From Crocinitomicaceae bacterium (lineage in GTDB: Bacteria > Bacteroidota > Bacteroidia > Flavobacteriales_D > Crocinitomicaceae), in the NCBI GenBank assembly GCA_029238665.1, contig JAQWFQ010000014.1, positions 62,001-126,000 on the forward strand: a DNA stretch of 64,000 bases, given 5' to 3'. Shown one piece after another: positions 1 to 8,022 of this stretch. Within the stretch, counting starts at the first letter, position 1, and each line of letters starts with the position of its first letter. The position numbers were made by a program, and so were the translations under genes. The notes beneath the pieces are model-generated. The model was given only the letters and a program-made list of their open reading frames with translations, was not told the DNA's origin and did no database searches.

Positions 1-2
1 TA

Positions 3-80
3 CAGGAAATTGTAGATGATTTCTACAGCACACCGATTCATAAACCCGTTCGAATTATTATTGATGTAGACCCCGCTTAA
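3..80 (+). CDS. priA: Primosomal protein N' (PriA), C-terminal end only
   Basis: An open frame enters from the left edge and ends at the TAA at 78-80, giving 25 residues that finish in [10 protein letters not shown]. PriA helicases commonly close with a strand of the form hhhDVDP, so I read this as the last residues of PriA, the 3'-5' helicase that restarts stalled replication forks. Only the extreme C-terminus is present, so no helicase or zinc motif can be checked. The stop codon overlaps that of convergent rpoD, the two sharing TTAA at 77-80. Confidence 0.6.
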   Translation, partial: QEIVDDFYSTPIHKPVRIIIDVDPA

Positions 81-946
81 CCTAAATATGTTTTCAGTAT
101 TTGGCTGCGAGATGTTTGTTTTAACCTCCGAATTGCTTTTTCTTTTATTTGTCTAACTCGTTCTCGAGTTAAATCAAATGTCGCTCCTATTTCCTCTAAT
201 GTTAATGGAGACTTCTGATCCAAGCCAAAATACATTTTAACGATTTCTCCTTCTCTAACGGTTAGTGTAGAAAGGGATCGGTATATCTCTTTTCTTAATG
301 ATTCTAGTAACAATCCTTTTTCTGGCCCAGGCAGTGAGTCATTTGGTAAAACATCATACATACTCGACGACGACTCATCTCCATGCACCAAAGGAGCATC
401 CATAGAAACATGACGACCATTGTTTTGTAATGATTGACGAACATCATTAAGTGAAACCTCTAAATGATCTGCCAACTCTTGTGCCGAAGGCGGCCTTTCT
501 AAACGTTGCTCTAATTCTGAAAACGCTTTATTTATCTTACTTATTATCCCTATTTTATTTAGTGGTAAGCGCACTATTCTAGCCTGTTCAGCTAAGGCTT
601 GTAAAATTGATTGACGAATCCACCATACCGCATATGAAATAAACTTAAAACCCCGTTTTTCATCAAAACGTTTCGCTGCTTTAATGAGTCCAACATTTCC
701 TTCATTAATTAAATCTGGAAGTGAAAGTCCTTGATTCTGGTACTGTTTGGCTACCGAAACAACAAACCTTAGATTCGCTTTAGTTAACCGTTCCAAAGCA
801 AGCTCATCGCCCGCCTGAATACGCATGGCTAATTCAACTTCTTCTTCCGCAGTAATCAGACTCACACGCCCTATTTCAAGCAGGTACTTATCCAAAGATG
901 CTGTCTCTCGATTTGTTACTTGCTTAACTATTTTTAATTGTCTCAT
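77..946 (-). CDS. rpoD: Primary RNA polymerase sigma factor, short Bacteroidota RpoD
   Basis: This 289-residue protein is the vegetative sigma factor that directs RNA polymerase to housekeeping promoters. It has a short region 1.2 ([10 protein letters not shown]), region 2 with [37 protein letters not shown] and the -10-binding [13 protein letters not shown], region 3 (RLPLNKIG), and region 4 with the helix-turn-helix [18 protein letters not shown]. It lacks the long acidic N-terminal region 1.1 of proteobacterial RpoD, as is usual in Bacteroidota, where the primary factor is about 287 residues and recognises TTTG/TAnnTTTG promoters. Many such -7 boxes occur in this window. The gene stands alone, divergent from the phosphatase gene and convergent with priA. 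Confidence 0.96.
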   Translation of the reverse strand: MRQLKIVKQVTNRETASLDKYLLEIGRVSLITAEEEVELAMRIQAGDELALERLTKANLRFVVSVAKQYQNQGLSLPDLINEGNVGLIKAAKRFDEKRGFKFISYAVWWIRQSILQALAEQARIVRLPLNKIGIISKINKAFSELEQRLERPPSAQELADHLEVSLNDVRQSLQNNGRHVSMDAPLVHGDESSSSMYDVLPNDSLPGPEKGLLLESLRKEIYRSLSTLTVREGEIVKMYFGLDQKSPLTLEEIGATFDLTRERVRQIKEKAIRRLKQTSRSQILKTYLG

Positions 947-1122
947 AACATCCTATTTTATGAATACCTATTTATATAACGTATAAAACTGCTATTCGTT
1001 GGGTATTTATGGACAATTTCTTTAAAAGAATGCATATTTACCCCGATATAGATATGAATTTTGATAATATCATCGAACATTTCGTATTTCGTTTATCTTT
1101 ACGGACTCATAAATTAAATCGT

Positions 1123-1587
1123 ATGAAAGTTTTAATGGTATGCTTAGGTAATATTTGCAGATCTCCTTTAGCTGATGGGCTTTTGCGTGAGAAAATTAGA
1201 ATAAATAAACTCGATGCATCTGTCGATTCAGCTGGAACTTCAGGCCACCATGCTGGTGAAGCTCCTGACCCTAGAATGAGGACTACTGCAAAAGCACACG
1301 ACCTCTCTATCGATGATTTAAGGGCTAGGCAGTTTAGTCGGACAGATTTTGATGACTTTGACTTGATTTATGTTATGGATGAAAGTAACTACACGAACGT
1401 TACGCAACTTGCAAAAAACGAACACGAGAAAAATAAAGTGAAGCTCATTCTTAACGAGCTGACTCCAGGAATGAATACAGCTGTGCCAGACCCATACTAC
1501 GGAGGAGACCAAGGCTTTGAAGATGTTTTTCAAATGTTAGATAAAGCCACAGACATAATTATCAAAAAAAGATTAACGAATGACTAA
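1123..1587 (+). CDS. Low-molecular-weight protein-tyrosine phosphatase
   Basis: The 154-residue product begins MKVLMVCLGNICRSP, which contains the C-x5-R-S phosphate-binding loop (VCLGNICRS) of LMW phosphatases at its usual N-terminal place. The general-acid aspartate lies in VPDPYYGG near the C-terminus. An in-frame ATG exists at 1009, but the 38 extra residues are not family-like, and 154 residues is the normal length, so I start at 1123. Substrates could be tyrosine-phosphorylated proteins or arginine phosphates; the sequence does not decide, and no tyrosine kinase or capsule genes are adjacent. The 3' end overlaps the next gene by 8 bases, suggesting translational coupling. Confidence 0.93.
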   Translation: MKVLMVCLGNICRSPLADGLLREKIRINKLDASVDSAGTSGHHAGEAPDPRMRTTAKAHDLSIDDLRARQFSRTDFDDFDLIYVMDESNYTNVTQLAKNEHEKNKVKLILNELTPGMNTAVPDPYYGGDQGFEDVFQMLDKATDIIIKKRLTND

Positions 1588-2293
1588 AGGAACCATTTAC
1601 TTAATACCAACTACACTTGGAGGAGAGTCTACTGATGACATTACACCAAATGCTGTAAGAAGCCAAGTTATAGAGCTTCGTTGTTTTATTGTTGAAAGTG
1701 TAAAATCAGCACGTCGTTATTTAAGAAAATTAGACCGTTCATTTCCGATTGATGCATGTACATTTTTCGAATTAAATAAGAAAACAGATGCCGGTGCGGT
1801 TTATTCATTTATAAAACCTGCGCTCAACGGTACTGACATTGGTGTATTGTCCGAAGCTGGGTGCCCTGGTGTTGCAGATCCAGGAGCAGCAGTTGTTGCC
1901 CTAGCTCACGCCGAAGGAATTAACGTTCACCCTTTTGTTGGTCCATCATCCATACTACTTGCTTTAATGGGAAGTGGATTTTCAGGACAAAACTTTGCCT
2001 TTCATGGGTACTTGCCAAAAGAGCGTAAAGACCGAATTCGTGAAATGAAAAATTATGAGGGAGATACCCGTAGGCACGGTGCCACACACCTATTTATGGA
2101 CACCCCATTTAGAAACATGAATGTTTTAGATGATTTGTTAAATGAATTAGCTGACACAACAATGCTTTGTATTGCTTGTAACATTACACTGCCTAGCGAA
2201 TCGATTAAAACAATGTCGATTAAAGATTGGCGTGAAAATGCCTATGACTTAGGTAAAAAGCCAACCATGTTTGCAATTGGAAAAATACAATAG
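1580..2293 (+). CDS. RsmI-like SAM-dependent (tetrapyrrole-methylase fold) methyltransferase
   Basis: This 237-residue protein belongs to the tetrapyrrole methylase fold family that includes RsmI, which 2'-O-methylates C1402 of 16S rRNA. Visible signatures are the opening TIYLIPTTLGG, the loop GVLSEAGCPGVADPGA (RsmI form: SDAGTPGISDPG), FVGPSSILLALMGSGF, and the block FAFHGYLPKE. The sequence diverges from canonical RsmI in several of these blocks. Bacteroidota often carry a canonical RsmI plus a second paralogue of this type, so rRNA C1402 is not assured as the target. It overlaps the phosphatase gene and ends 9 bases before the convergent djlA-like gene. Confidence 0.85.
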   Translation: MTKGTIYLIPTTLGGESTDDITPNAVRSQVIELRCFIVESVKSARRYLRKLDRSFPIDACTFFELNKKTDAGAVYSFIKPALNGTDIGVLSEAGCPGVADPGAAVVALAHAEGINVHPFVGPSSILLALMGSGFSGQNFAFHGYLPKERKDRIREMKNYEGDTRRHGATHLFMDTPFRNMNVLDDLLNELADTTMLCIACNITLPSESIKTMSIKDWRENAYDLGKKPTMFAIGKIQ

Positions 2294-2302
2294 CAAGGTT
2301 TA

Positions 2303-3076
2303 CTACTTAATGCCTCTTCTTTTTTTGATTGCCTCGTATGAATCTTGAATTTTCTGGAATTTCTCCTTGGCACCTTTTTGGTACTCGTCGCCCATTTGAG
2401 CAACTTTATCTGGATGAAATTTTATCGCCATTTTTCGATAAGCTTTTTTCACCTCATCATCTGTTGCCCCTTGCTCAATACCCAGAACTTTATAATCCGA
2501 ATCAACATTTCTATAAAACATATTCTTTACACTCTCAAAGTCAGTTTGAGAGACACCTAACATGGATGAAATTTGTTGGATTACATCAATTTCAGATGGA
2601 GAAACATCCCCATCAGCTTTAGCAATTCCAAACATATAATGTAACAACTGGGTTCTAACCTCTGGCTGCATTCTTAACCGAATGTCTTGACAAATTTGAT
2701 TTAATGGAATATTTCCTGAATCAATAAATCGTTTTAAAACCTGTAGATGTTCTGTTGAAAATCGAGCTCCAAATTGTTGATTCAAAAAGGTTTTAACATA
2801 CGCTAATTCAGATTTCAAAACTTTACCATCTGCACGCATTACTGCAGCTGACAACGCCATCAACATTGTTGGTATATCACTTGTAGAAGAGCGCTGTTGG
2901 TAATAATTAAACAAATCTTCTGGAGAAAATGAACGCCCTCCTCCTTGAGCTTGTGCTCTTTTCATGATGTGTTGATAATTGTCGATACCTGAACCAACAA
3001 AAAAACCAATAACTCCTCCAAAAAAACTTCGGCCAAACACAAAAAAACCTGCACTGGCTAATATCCACTTAAACAA
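2303..3076 (-). CDS. DjlA-like membrane cochaperone (TerB plus J domain)
   Basis: A 257-residue protein with a hydrophobic, glycine-rich N-terminal segment (residues 4-28, probable membrane anchor), a central TerB-like helical region (about 60-170, including [18 protein letters not shown] and [12 protein letters not shown], two acidic repeats typical of TerB/DjlA), and a C-terminal J domain (about 193-257) with [20 protein letters not shown] and the Hsp70-stimulating HPD motif (KFHPDK). This matches DjlA, a type III J protein that recruits DnaK at the inner membrane. A strong hairpin lies 17 bases upstream of the start codon, between this gene and htpG, so transcription must either pass the hairpin or begin very close to the gene. 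Confidence 0.88.
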   Translation of the reverse strand: MFKWILASAGFFVFGRSFFGGVIGFFVGSGIDNYQHIMKRAQAQGGGRSFSPEDLFNYYQQRSSTSDIPTMLMALSAAVMRADGKVLKSELAYVKTFLNQQFGARFSTEHLQVLKRFIDSGNIPLNQICQDIRLRMQPEVRTQLLHYMFGIAKADGDVSPSEIDVIQQISSMLGVSQTDFESVKNMFYRNVDSDYKVLGIEQGATDDEVKKAYRKMAIKFHPDKVAQMGDEYQKGAKEKFQKIQDSYEAIKKRRGIK

Positions 3077-3092
3077 TACGCTAAATTTTAAT

Positions 3093-3123
3093 TAAAGCGC
3101 CAAAGACAATCTTTGGCGCTTTA
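3093..3123 (-). terminator. Intrinsic terminator downstream of htpG
   Basis: A perfect 14-bp inverted repeat (3093-3106 with 3110-3123) has a 3-nt loop and a GC-rich core (AGCGCC/GGCGCT). It starts just after the htpG stop codon. On the minus strand only a short U-rich run follows the stem, so termination may be partial and djlA could be read through. Confidence 0.8.
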
Positions 3124-3131
3124 TGAATGTA

Positions 3132-5021
3132 CTATACTAATTCTATACTTCGTTCAATGAACTTGTTTAACTCTTCGCCTTTTAACATTCCTTGTGAAAG
3201 AAGTGCGATATCCGTTAATTGTTTCACTTTCTCCGTCTTCGACTCAACTGTTTTCGAACTTAAAACCTCACCTATTTTGGCGTGGTTAGCATTGATTAAA
3301 ACATTAAATGTATCTGGAAAAGCACCAAAAAATCCAGCTCCTCCCATTTTTTGTTGTTCCATCATTCGACGAATAAATTCAGGCTGCGTAATGATAATTG
3401 GAGCTTCATCCGAACTCATGCTTTCGAATTGAATTTTATATTTTTCTCCGTCTACAACCGATTCAAAAATTGGTTTCAACACCTCTTCATCTTCTTTCGA
3501 CAGCTTAGAAGGAATCTCTTCGTCTTTCTGAATCAACTTATCCAATGAATCAGAGTCAACACGAGCAAACATTACATTTTCAAGTGTTTGTTCTGCATTT
3601 GCAATCCAGTGAGGTGCTAAAGGTCCATCAATGTGCAATACATCATACCCTCTATCTTTTGCTTTTTTCACAAAGCCATACTGCTCCTCAATGCTATTTG
3701 TATAAAGCATTACAACTTTATCGTCTTTATTCGTCTGAAGTGTTTTAACACTTTCTTTGAACTCCTCTAGCGTGAAATATTTCCCCTCACTATTCTTAAC
3801 CAAGGTAAACTTCTTTGCTTTTTCAGAAAATTTTGGATCAGACAATGTTCCGTATTGTACAAACAGCTTAAGGTCTTCCCATTTTGATTCAAAATCAGCA
3901 CGGTCCTTCTTAAACATCTCTGCTAGTTTATCAGCTACCTTTTTTGTAATGTGAGATGATATCTTCTTAACATTCCCGTCGCTCTGTAAATACGATCTAG
4001 ATACATTTAAAGGAATGTCAGGAGAATCAATAACACCATGTAATAATGTTAAAAATTCAGGGACAATCTCTTCTACGCTATCTGTAATAAATACCTGGTT
4101 AGAATACAGGTTAATTTTATTTTTTTGAATCTCTAAATTTTCTTGAATTCGTGGGAAATATAAAATACCCGTCAAGTTAAACGGATAGTCAACATTTAAA
4201 TGAATGTGGAATAATGGCGATTCAATTGTTGAAGGGTATAACTCTTTATAAAACGAGTTATAATCATCCACATCTAAATCAGATGGAGATTTTGTCCAAG
4301 CTGGAGAAACATTGTTTACCTGATTGATTGTATCAACAGCAACACGCTTCACCTTCCCTTCTTCGTCTTTTTCACCTGCAGGGTCCTCTACGTATTCAGT
4401 CTTTGTTCCAAAAATAACTGGAACAGGTAAAAACTTACAATACTTATCCAAAATACCTTGAACCCTAGATTTCTCTAAAAATTCAGCAGATTCTTCATTG
4501 ATATAAAGGACGATATCAGTACCTCTATCTTCTTTTTCAATATCCGTAATTGTATACTCTGGAGAACCATTACTTTCCCATTGAACTGCTTTTTCTCCTT
4601 CGTGTCTTGATAAAGAGCGTATCTGAACTTTTTCAGACACCATAAATCCAGAGTAGAAACCTAAACCAAAATGTCCTATAATTTGCTCTGCACCTTCTTT
4701 TCCTTTATACTGTTGAACAAATTCTTCAGCTCCAGAAAAGGCTATTTGATTAATGTATTTATCAATTTCGTCCGCAGACATACCGATTCCTCGGTCACGA
4801 ATTGTTAATGTTTTCTCAACAGAATCTAAGATAACTTCTACTTTCAAGTCACCTAATTCACCTTTGAACTCGCCATTATTGGCTAAAAACTTTAATTTTT
4901 GTGATGCATCAACAGCATTTGAAACTAACTCTCTTAAGAAGATTTCGTGATCTGAATACAAAAATTTCTTAATGATTGGAAAGATATTTTCTGTTTGTAC
5001 ATTAATTTGACCTGTTCTCAT
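3132..5021 (-). CDS. htpG: Molecular chaperone HtpG (Hsp90)
   Basis: The 629-residue bacterial Hsp90 starts MRTGQINVQTENIFPI at 5021. An upstream in-frame ATG at 5120 would add 33 residues unlike the family, while 629 residues is normal. The N-terminal GHKL ATPase is clear: LRELVSNAVDASQKL, DRGIGMSADEI, and GHFGLGFYSGFMV. The middle domain contains PLNVSRSYLQSD with the catalytic-loop arginine. The C-terminal dimerisation domain lacks the MEEVD tail, as expected for bacteria. It assists late folding of client proteins in the cytoplasm with DnaK. The neighbouring djlA-like cochaperone gene is downstream, past a terminator hairpin. No CIRCE-type operator was seen upstream. Confidence 0.97.
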   Translation of the reverse strand: MRTGQINVQTENIFPIIKKFLYSDHEIFLRELVSNAVDASQKLKFLANNGEFKGELGDLKVEVILDSVEKTLTIRDRGIGMSADEIDKYINQIAFSGAEEFVQQYKGKEGAEQIIGHFGLGFYSGFMVSEKVQIRSLSRHEGEKAVQWESNGSPEYTITDIEKEDRGTDIVLYINEESAEFLEKSRVQGILDKYCKFLPVPVIFGTKTEYVEDPAGEKDEEGKVKRVAVDTINQVNNVSPAWTKSPSDLDVDDYNSFYKELYPSTIESPLFHIHLNVDYPFNLTGILYFPRIQENLEIQKNKINLYSNQVFITDSVEEIVPEFLTLLHGVIDSPDIPLNVSRSYLQSDGNVKKISSHITKKVADKLAEMFKKDRADFESKWEDLKLFVQYGTLSDPKFSEKAKKFTLVKNSEGKYFTLEEFKESVKTLQTNKDDKVVMLYTNSIEEQYGFVKKAKDRGYDVLHIDGPLAPHWIANAEQTLENVMFARVDSDSLDKLIQKDEEIPSKLSKEDEEVLKPIFESVVDGEKYKIQFESMSSDEAPIIITQPEFIRRMMEQQKMGGAGFFGAFPDTFNVLINANHAKIGEVLSSKTVESKTEKVKQLTDIALLSQGMLKGEELNKFIERSIELV

Positions 5022-5174
5022 TATAATTTTGTTTTTTTTATACTTCTTCGATAAGACAATCTCTATGCCATCAGTTATTTTATGACAAAGTGGCGCAGAG
5101 GAACCTTGGGATTGAGACATAACGTCTTATATTCATCGGTTCTGACAAAACAAAGATTCCGCGACATCATATTC

Positions 5175-5780
5175 TCATAAAGCTTCATAAGCATCCAGCA
5201 CTTCATGGATTGATCCATAGGTGTTTCGTCTAATTTCAGGTATACGACTCTTTGTAAACCACTCAACACTTGTTATTCCTTCTTCTAACTGTGGAACAAG
5301 CCTATCACTTCCTGAATAATTAAATTTATACCAGTGTGTTTTCTTTATGGTCGGCTTCCCCTTGAATAAGTATGTGTGATATGTTATTGTTATTAACTGT
5401 TCCAATATATGCCCAGAAATACCACACTCTTCTTCAATTTCTCTTAAGGCGGACTCTTCAGGTGACTCTCCATCTTCCATTTTACCTTTAGGAATATCCA
5501 AAAAACCATTTCTCTCAATCACCAAAAAACCATTTTCTGATTCAACTATCCCTCCGGCAGCTTCAACCCAATCGTAGGTTTCAAAAAATCGATTAAAATC
5601 ACGGTCAAGATTCTGAGAAAAAACAAGAAGTGGCTTGTCAATTGTAGCACCTTTTAACTCAGTGTCGATATCACTCGGGAAATTAATTATTTCATCTGCA
5701 GAAATACAATTTGATTTTATTGAGAAATTTGAATGATTTACAAGTAGTAATGGCTTATTATTTATAAAAACTTTATACAT
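5175..5780 (-). CDS. Nudix hydrolase with N-terminal extension
   Basis: This 201-residue protein has a complete Nudix box, GX5EX7REUXEEXGU, in GKMEDGESPEESALREIEEE (about residues 98-120), flanked by the strand AAGGIVESENGFLVIERNG. The Nudix fold covers roughly residues 70-200; the first 70 residues are an extension of unknown function. The EWF near the C-terminus is typical of ADP-ribose or nucleotide pyrophosphatases, but the substrate cannot be read from sequence. It is divergent from pyrE, only 8 bases apart, so the two start regions overlap and their initiation signals are interleaved. Confidence 0.88.
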   Translation of the reverse strand: MYKVFINNKPLLLVNHSNFSIKSNCISADEIINFPSDIDTELKGATIDKPLLVFSQNLDRDFNRFFETYDWVEAAGGIVESENGFLVIERNGFLDIPKGKMEDGESPEESALREIEEECGISGHILEQLITITYHTYLFKGKPTIKKTHWYKFNYSGSDRLVPQLEEGITSVEWFTKSRIPEIRRNTYGSIHEVLDAYEAL

Positions 5781-5783
5781 TTG
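5776..5783 (+). promoter_or_regulatory. Putative -7 box (TAnnTTTG) for pyrE
   Basis: TACATTTG matches the Bacteroidota -7 element exactly and ends 5 bases before the pyrE ATG at 5789. If used, the transcript would be leaderless or nearly so. No clear TTG -33 element was found at the usual spacing. The box also overlaps the start of the divergent Nudix gene. Confidence 0.55.
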
Positions 5784-5788
5784 TACCC

Positions 5789-6430
5789 ATGATTTTAAAT
5801 AAAGACAAGGCCTTAAAAGTAGCGGAATTTCTGTTACAAATCAAAGCCATAAAGCTTAATACAACAAATCCATTCACTTGGGCCTCTGGAATAAAGTCTC
5901 CTATATATTGTGACAATAGAATAACGCTTTCTTACCCTCAAGTAAGAACATTTATTCGTCAATCGTATGCAGAAAGTATTCTTGAACATTATGGAAAACC
6001 AGATGTTATTGCTGGTGTTGCTACCGGAGGAATAGCTCAAGGAGCACTCGTTGCTCAAGAACTTGGTGTTCCCTTTATTTACGTACGTAGTGAGGCAAAG
6101 TCACACGGTATGGGAAATCAAATCGAAGGCTACTTCGAAGAAGGACAAAAAGTTATTGTTATTGAAGATCTATTATCTACAGGTGGAAGCAGCTTAAAAG
6201 CAGTTGACGCCTTACGAGAAGCAAAGTTAGATGTTAAAGGTTTGGTTGCCATTTTTACCTACGGGTTTGATGTTGCACATGAAAATTTTGCGAATGCAGA
6301 ATGTCCATACGTTACCTTAACAGATTATGATATCATGTTAGAGAATGCATTATCAAGTAATTTAATCTCTAAAAGTGACTCAGATTCGTTAAAAGAGTGG
6401 AAAAAAGCACCAAAAGAGTGGGAAAAATAA
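5789..6430 (+). CDS. pyrE: Orotate phosphoribosyltransferase
   Basis: The 213-residue PyrE transfers the phosphoribosyl group of PRPP to orotate, giving OMP in de novo pyrimidine synthesis. The PRPP-binding loop is plain in VIVIEDLLSTGGSSLKAV. The N-terminal FTWASGIKSPIYCDNR carries the orotate-contacting region, and the flexible catalytic loop is YVRSEAKSHGMGNQIEG. Length is typical. It is followed after 6 bases by an SRPBCC-fold gene on the same strand. The other pyrimidine gene in the window, dihydroorotase at 40.9 kb, is far away, so the pathway is not in one operon here. Confidence 0.97.
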   Translation: MILNKDKALKVAEFLLQIKAIKLNTTNPFTWASGIKSPIYCDNRITLSYPQVRTFIRQSYAESILEHYGKPDVIAGVATGGIAQGALVAQELGVPFIYVRSEAKSHGMGNQIEGYFEEGQKVIVIEDLLSTGGSSLKAVDALREAKLDVKGLVAIFTYGFDVAHENFANAECPYVTLTDYDIMLENALSSNLISKSDSDSLKEWKKAPKEWEK

Positions 6431-6436
6431 TTTGCA

Positions 6437-6835
6437 ATGGAATTAGATAGCAATAAAGTAACAGTAACTGCCTCAAAAGAAGAGATTAAAGCATTTTTAT
6501 CTGACTCGAATAATCTAATTCATATTCTACCGAAAAACAATATTTCTGATTTCAAATCAACGGTAGAAAACTGCTCTTTTAAAGTTCAGGGAGGTTTTAT
6601 TATTTCTCTCATTCAAGATGGTGGCGATGATGATAATTTATTTTTAAAATCTGGTGAGAAATCACCTTTCCCATTTAAGCTTACAATAAACCTCAATGAA
6701 AGTGAATCGTCAACTGAAGGTTACATTCATTTTGATGGTGAAGTAAATGCATTTTTGAAAATGATGGTTGCAAAACCATTGGGTAACCTATTTAACTATA
6801 TGTCTACCAAACTTAAAGAGCATTTTGAGAAATAA
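6437..6835 (+). CDS. SRPBCC-fold (START-like) small protein
   Basis: A 132-residue soluble protein. The pattern of an initial strand (NKVTVTASKEEIKAFLSD), a helix that in this fold caps the ligand cavity, several amphipathic strands, and a long C-terminal helix (FNYMSTKLKEHFEK) fits the SRPBCC/polyketide-cyclase-like superfamily. No catalytic residues can be assigned and the ligand is unknown. It follows pyrE by 6 bases, so co-transcription is likely; I recall this pairing in other flavobacteria but cannot verify it here. The 3' end overlaps the convergent birA by 23 bases. Confidence 0.7.
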   Translation: MELDSNKVTVTASKEEIKAFLSDSNNLIHILPKNNISDFKSTVENCSFKVQGGFIISLIQDGGDDDNLFLKSGEKSPFPFKLTINLNESESSTEGYIHFDGEVNAFLKMMVAKPLGNLFNYMSTKLKEHFEK

Positions 6836-7556
6836 ACTTGATCTCCTTCAAGTCATAACTCGCCAATACACCCTCTCTCTCAATAAGTAATTTCCCTGAA
6901 GGCTCAACGCCTAATAGCAATCCGTTGAACACGCCCAGCTGATCTTGATACCTTGCACTTACATTTCTTAAGTACAAGTTATTGTGGTATTGTTGATCTA
7001 GCAAACTTAAATCTGATATAAACGTACTCCAGGTTTTATTAAACAAATCAATAAATGAATACAGTACATCATTTAACGGTACAAACGCCCCTTGTTCATT
7101 TTTAATACTCGTTGCTGTAAAATTTTTAAAATCAATTTCATTAACATTTAATCCTACCCCAATTATAGTGCGTTGAATGGTCGTTGACCTGAGTTGATTT
7201 TCAATTAAAACTCCAGCTATCTTTTTACCGTTAACAAAAATGTCATTTGGCCATTTAATTTCTGCTTTTAAATTGCGTTTTTTCAATAACGCTACCAAAC
7301 TTAGCGATACAATTTGTGTCAAAATAAACTGTTTACCAACTGCCACATTGACATTGTCTAAGAACACTGAAAAAGTAAGGTTTTCTCCAGGTTTAACAAC
7401 CCATTCGGAAGACCTCTGCCCCTTCCCTGCGTATTGTTCAGATGCCAATATTACCGTACCATGATCAATTTCATCACCCTGCAGTAATTTGGCAACATAA
7501 TTGTTCGTTGAGTCTACAGAATCTAAATGAATTATTTTTCGACCGATTTCCATCAT
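6813..7556 (-). CDS. birA: Biotin--[acetyl-CoA-carboxylase] ligase, no repressor domain
   Basis: This 247-residue enzyme makes biotinyl-5'-AMP and transfers biotin to the carrier lysine of acetyl-CoA carboxylase. Motifs include DSVDSTNNYVAKLL, the biotinyl-AMP loop AGKGQRSSEW (canonical GRGRxGR-like), and IKWPNDIFVNGKKIAGVLIE with the catalytic lysine. The small C-terminal domain is present. The N-terminal helix-turn-helix of E. coli BirA is absent, so this is a class I ligase without operator binding. Either of two adjacent ATGs (7556 or 7553) could be the start. It stands alone on the minus strand between pyrE-SRPBCC and rsfS. Confidence 0.95.
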   Translation of the reverse strand: MMEIGRKIIHLDSVDSTNNYVAKLLQGDEIDHGTVILASEQYAGKGQRSSEWVVKPGENLTFSVFLDNVNVAVGKQFILTQIVSLSLVALLKKRNLKAEIKWPNDIFVNGKKIAGVLIENQLRSTTIQRTIIGVGLNVNEIDFKNFTATSIKNEQGAFVPLNDVLYSFIDLFNKTWSTFISDLSLLDQQYHNNLYLRNVSARYQDQLGVFNGLLLGVEPSGKLLIEREGVLASYDLKEIKFISQNAL

Positions 7557-7608
7557 GGATTTAACATTTGGTGGGATTAAATGTAAGGATTTATTTAAAT
7601 TATAACAT

Positions 7609-7616
7609 TAGTTTTG
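7609..7616 (+). promoter_or_regulatory. Putative -7 box for the rsfS-ftsH-cdsA operon
   Basis: TAGTTTTG matches TAnnTTTG and lies 19 bases before the rsfS ATG. It is the only exact match in the gap between birA and rsfS and could drive rsfS, ftsH, the DUF2007 gene and cdsA, which are closely spaced or overlapping. Confidence 0.55.
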
Positions 7617-7635
7617 TACCGCTTAAAAACAGGAA

Positions 7636-8013
7636 ATGAATAAAGGATTAGTTGACAACGAATCACAGGTCTTAGCAGATACTATCGTTGAAGGAATGCA
7701 AGAAAATAAAGCGGAGGATATTGTTGTCCTTGACTTAAGAGAAATTGACAGCGCAGTCTGTGATTTTTTTGTGATTTGTAGTGGAGAGTCATCAACACAG
7801 GTAGACGGAATTAGCAAATCAATTCTGCGCCATACAAGAGAAGAAATTGGAGAAAAACCATGGAATATTGAAGGAAGAACAAGCAGTGAGTGGGTGCTTC
7901 TAGATTATTTCAATGTGGTTGCTCATGTTTTTCACAAAGAGCAAAGAACATTTTTTGACCTTGAAGACCTTTGGGCTGACGCAAAAAAAACAACGATTCC
8001 AAACTTGAATTAA
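7636..8013 (+). CDS. rsfS: Ribosomal silencing factor RsfS
   Basis: The 125-residue product is the RsfS/Iojap protein, which binds ribosomal protein uL14 and blocks joining of the subunits under nutrient limitation. Typical segments are EDIVVLDLREIDSAVCDFFV, ICSGESSTQVDGIS, EGRTSSEWVLLDYFNVVAHV and the closing YLEDLW-like region (FFDLEDLWADA). Length is normal. It lies 9 bases upstream of ftsH in the same orientation, a linkage I know from other Bacteroidota. Confidence 0.95.
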   Translation: MNKGLVDNESQVLADTIVEGMQENKAEDIVVLDLREIDSAVCDFFVICSGESSTQVDGISKSILRHTREEIGEKPWNIEGRTSSEWVLLDYFNVVAHVFHKEQRTFFDLEDLWADAKKTTIPNLN

Positions 8014-8022
8014 ACCAATACA

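Noticed and set aside
1009-1122. N-terminal extension of the low-molecular-weight phosphatase
   Set aside because: The 38 residues precede the conserved MKVLMVCLGN start; normal family length is reached from 1123.
5022-5120. N-terminal extension of HtpG
   Set aside because: HtpG proteins begin close to the MRTGQINVQTEN block, and the extra 33 residues are not family-like.
5022-5174. CIRCE operator or riboswitch upstream of htpG
   Set aside because: No inverted TTAGCACTC-like repeat and no conserved aptamer core was seen in this gap.
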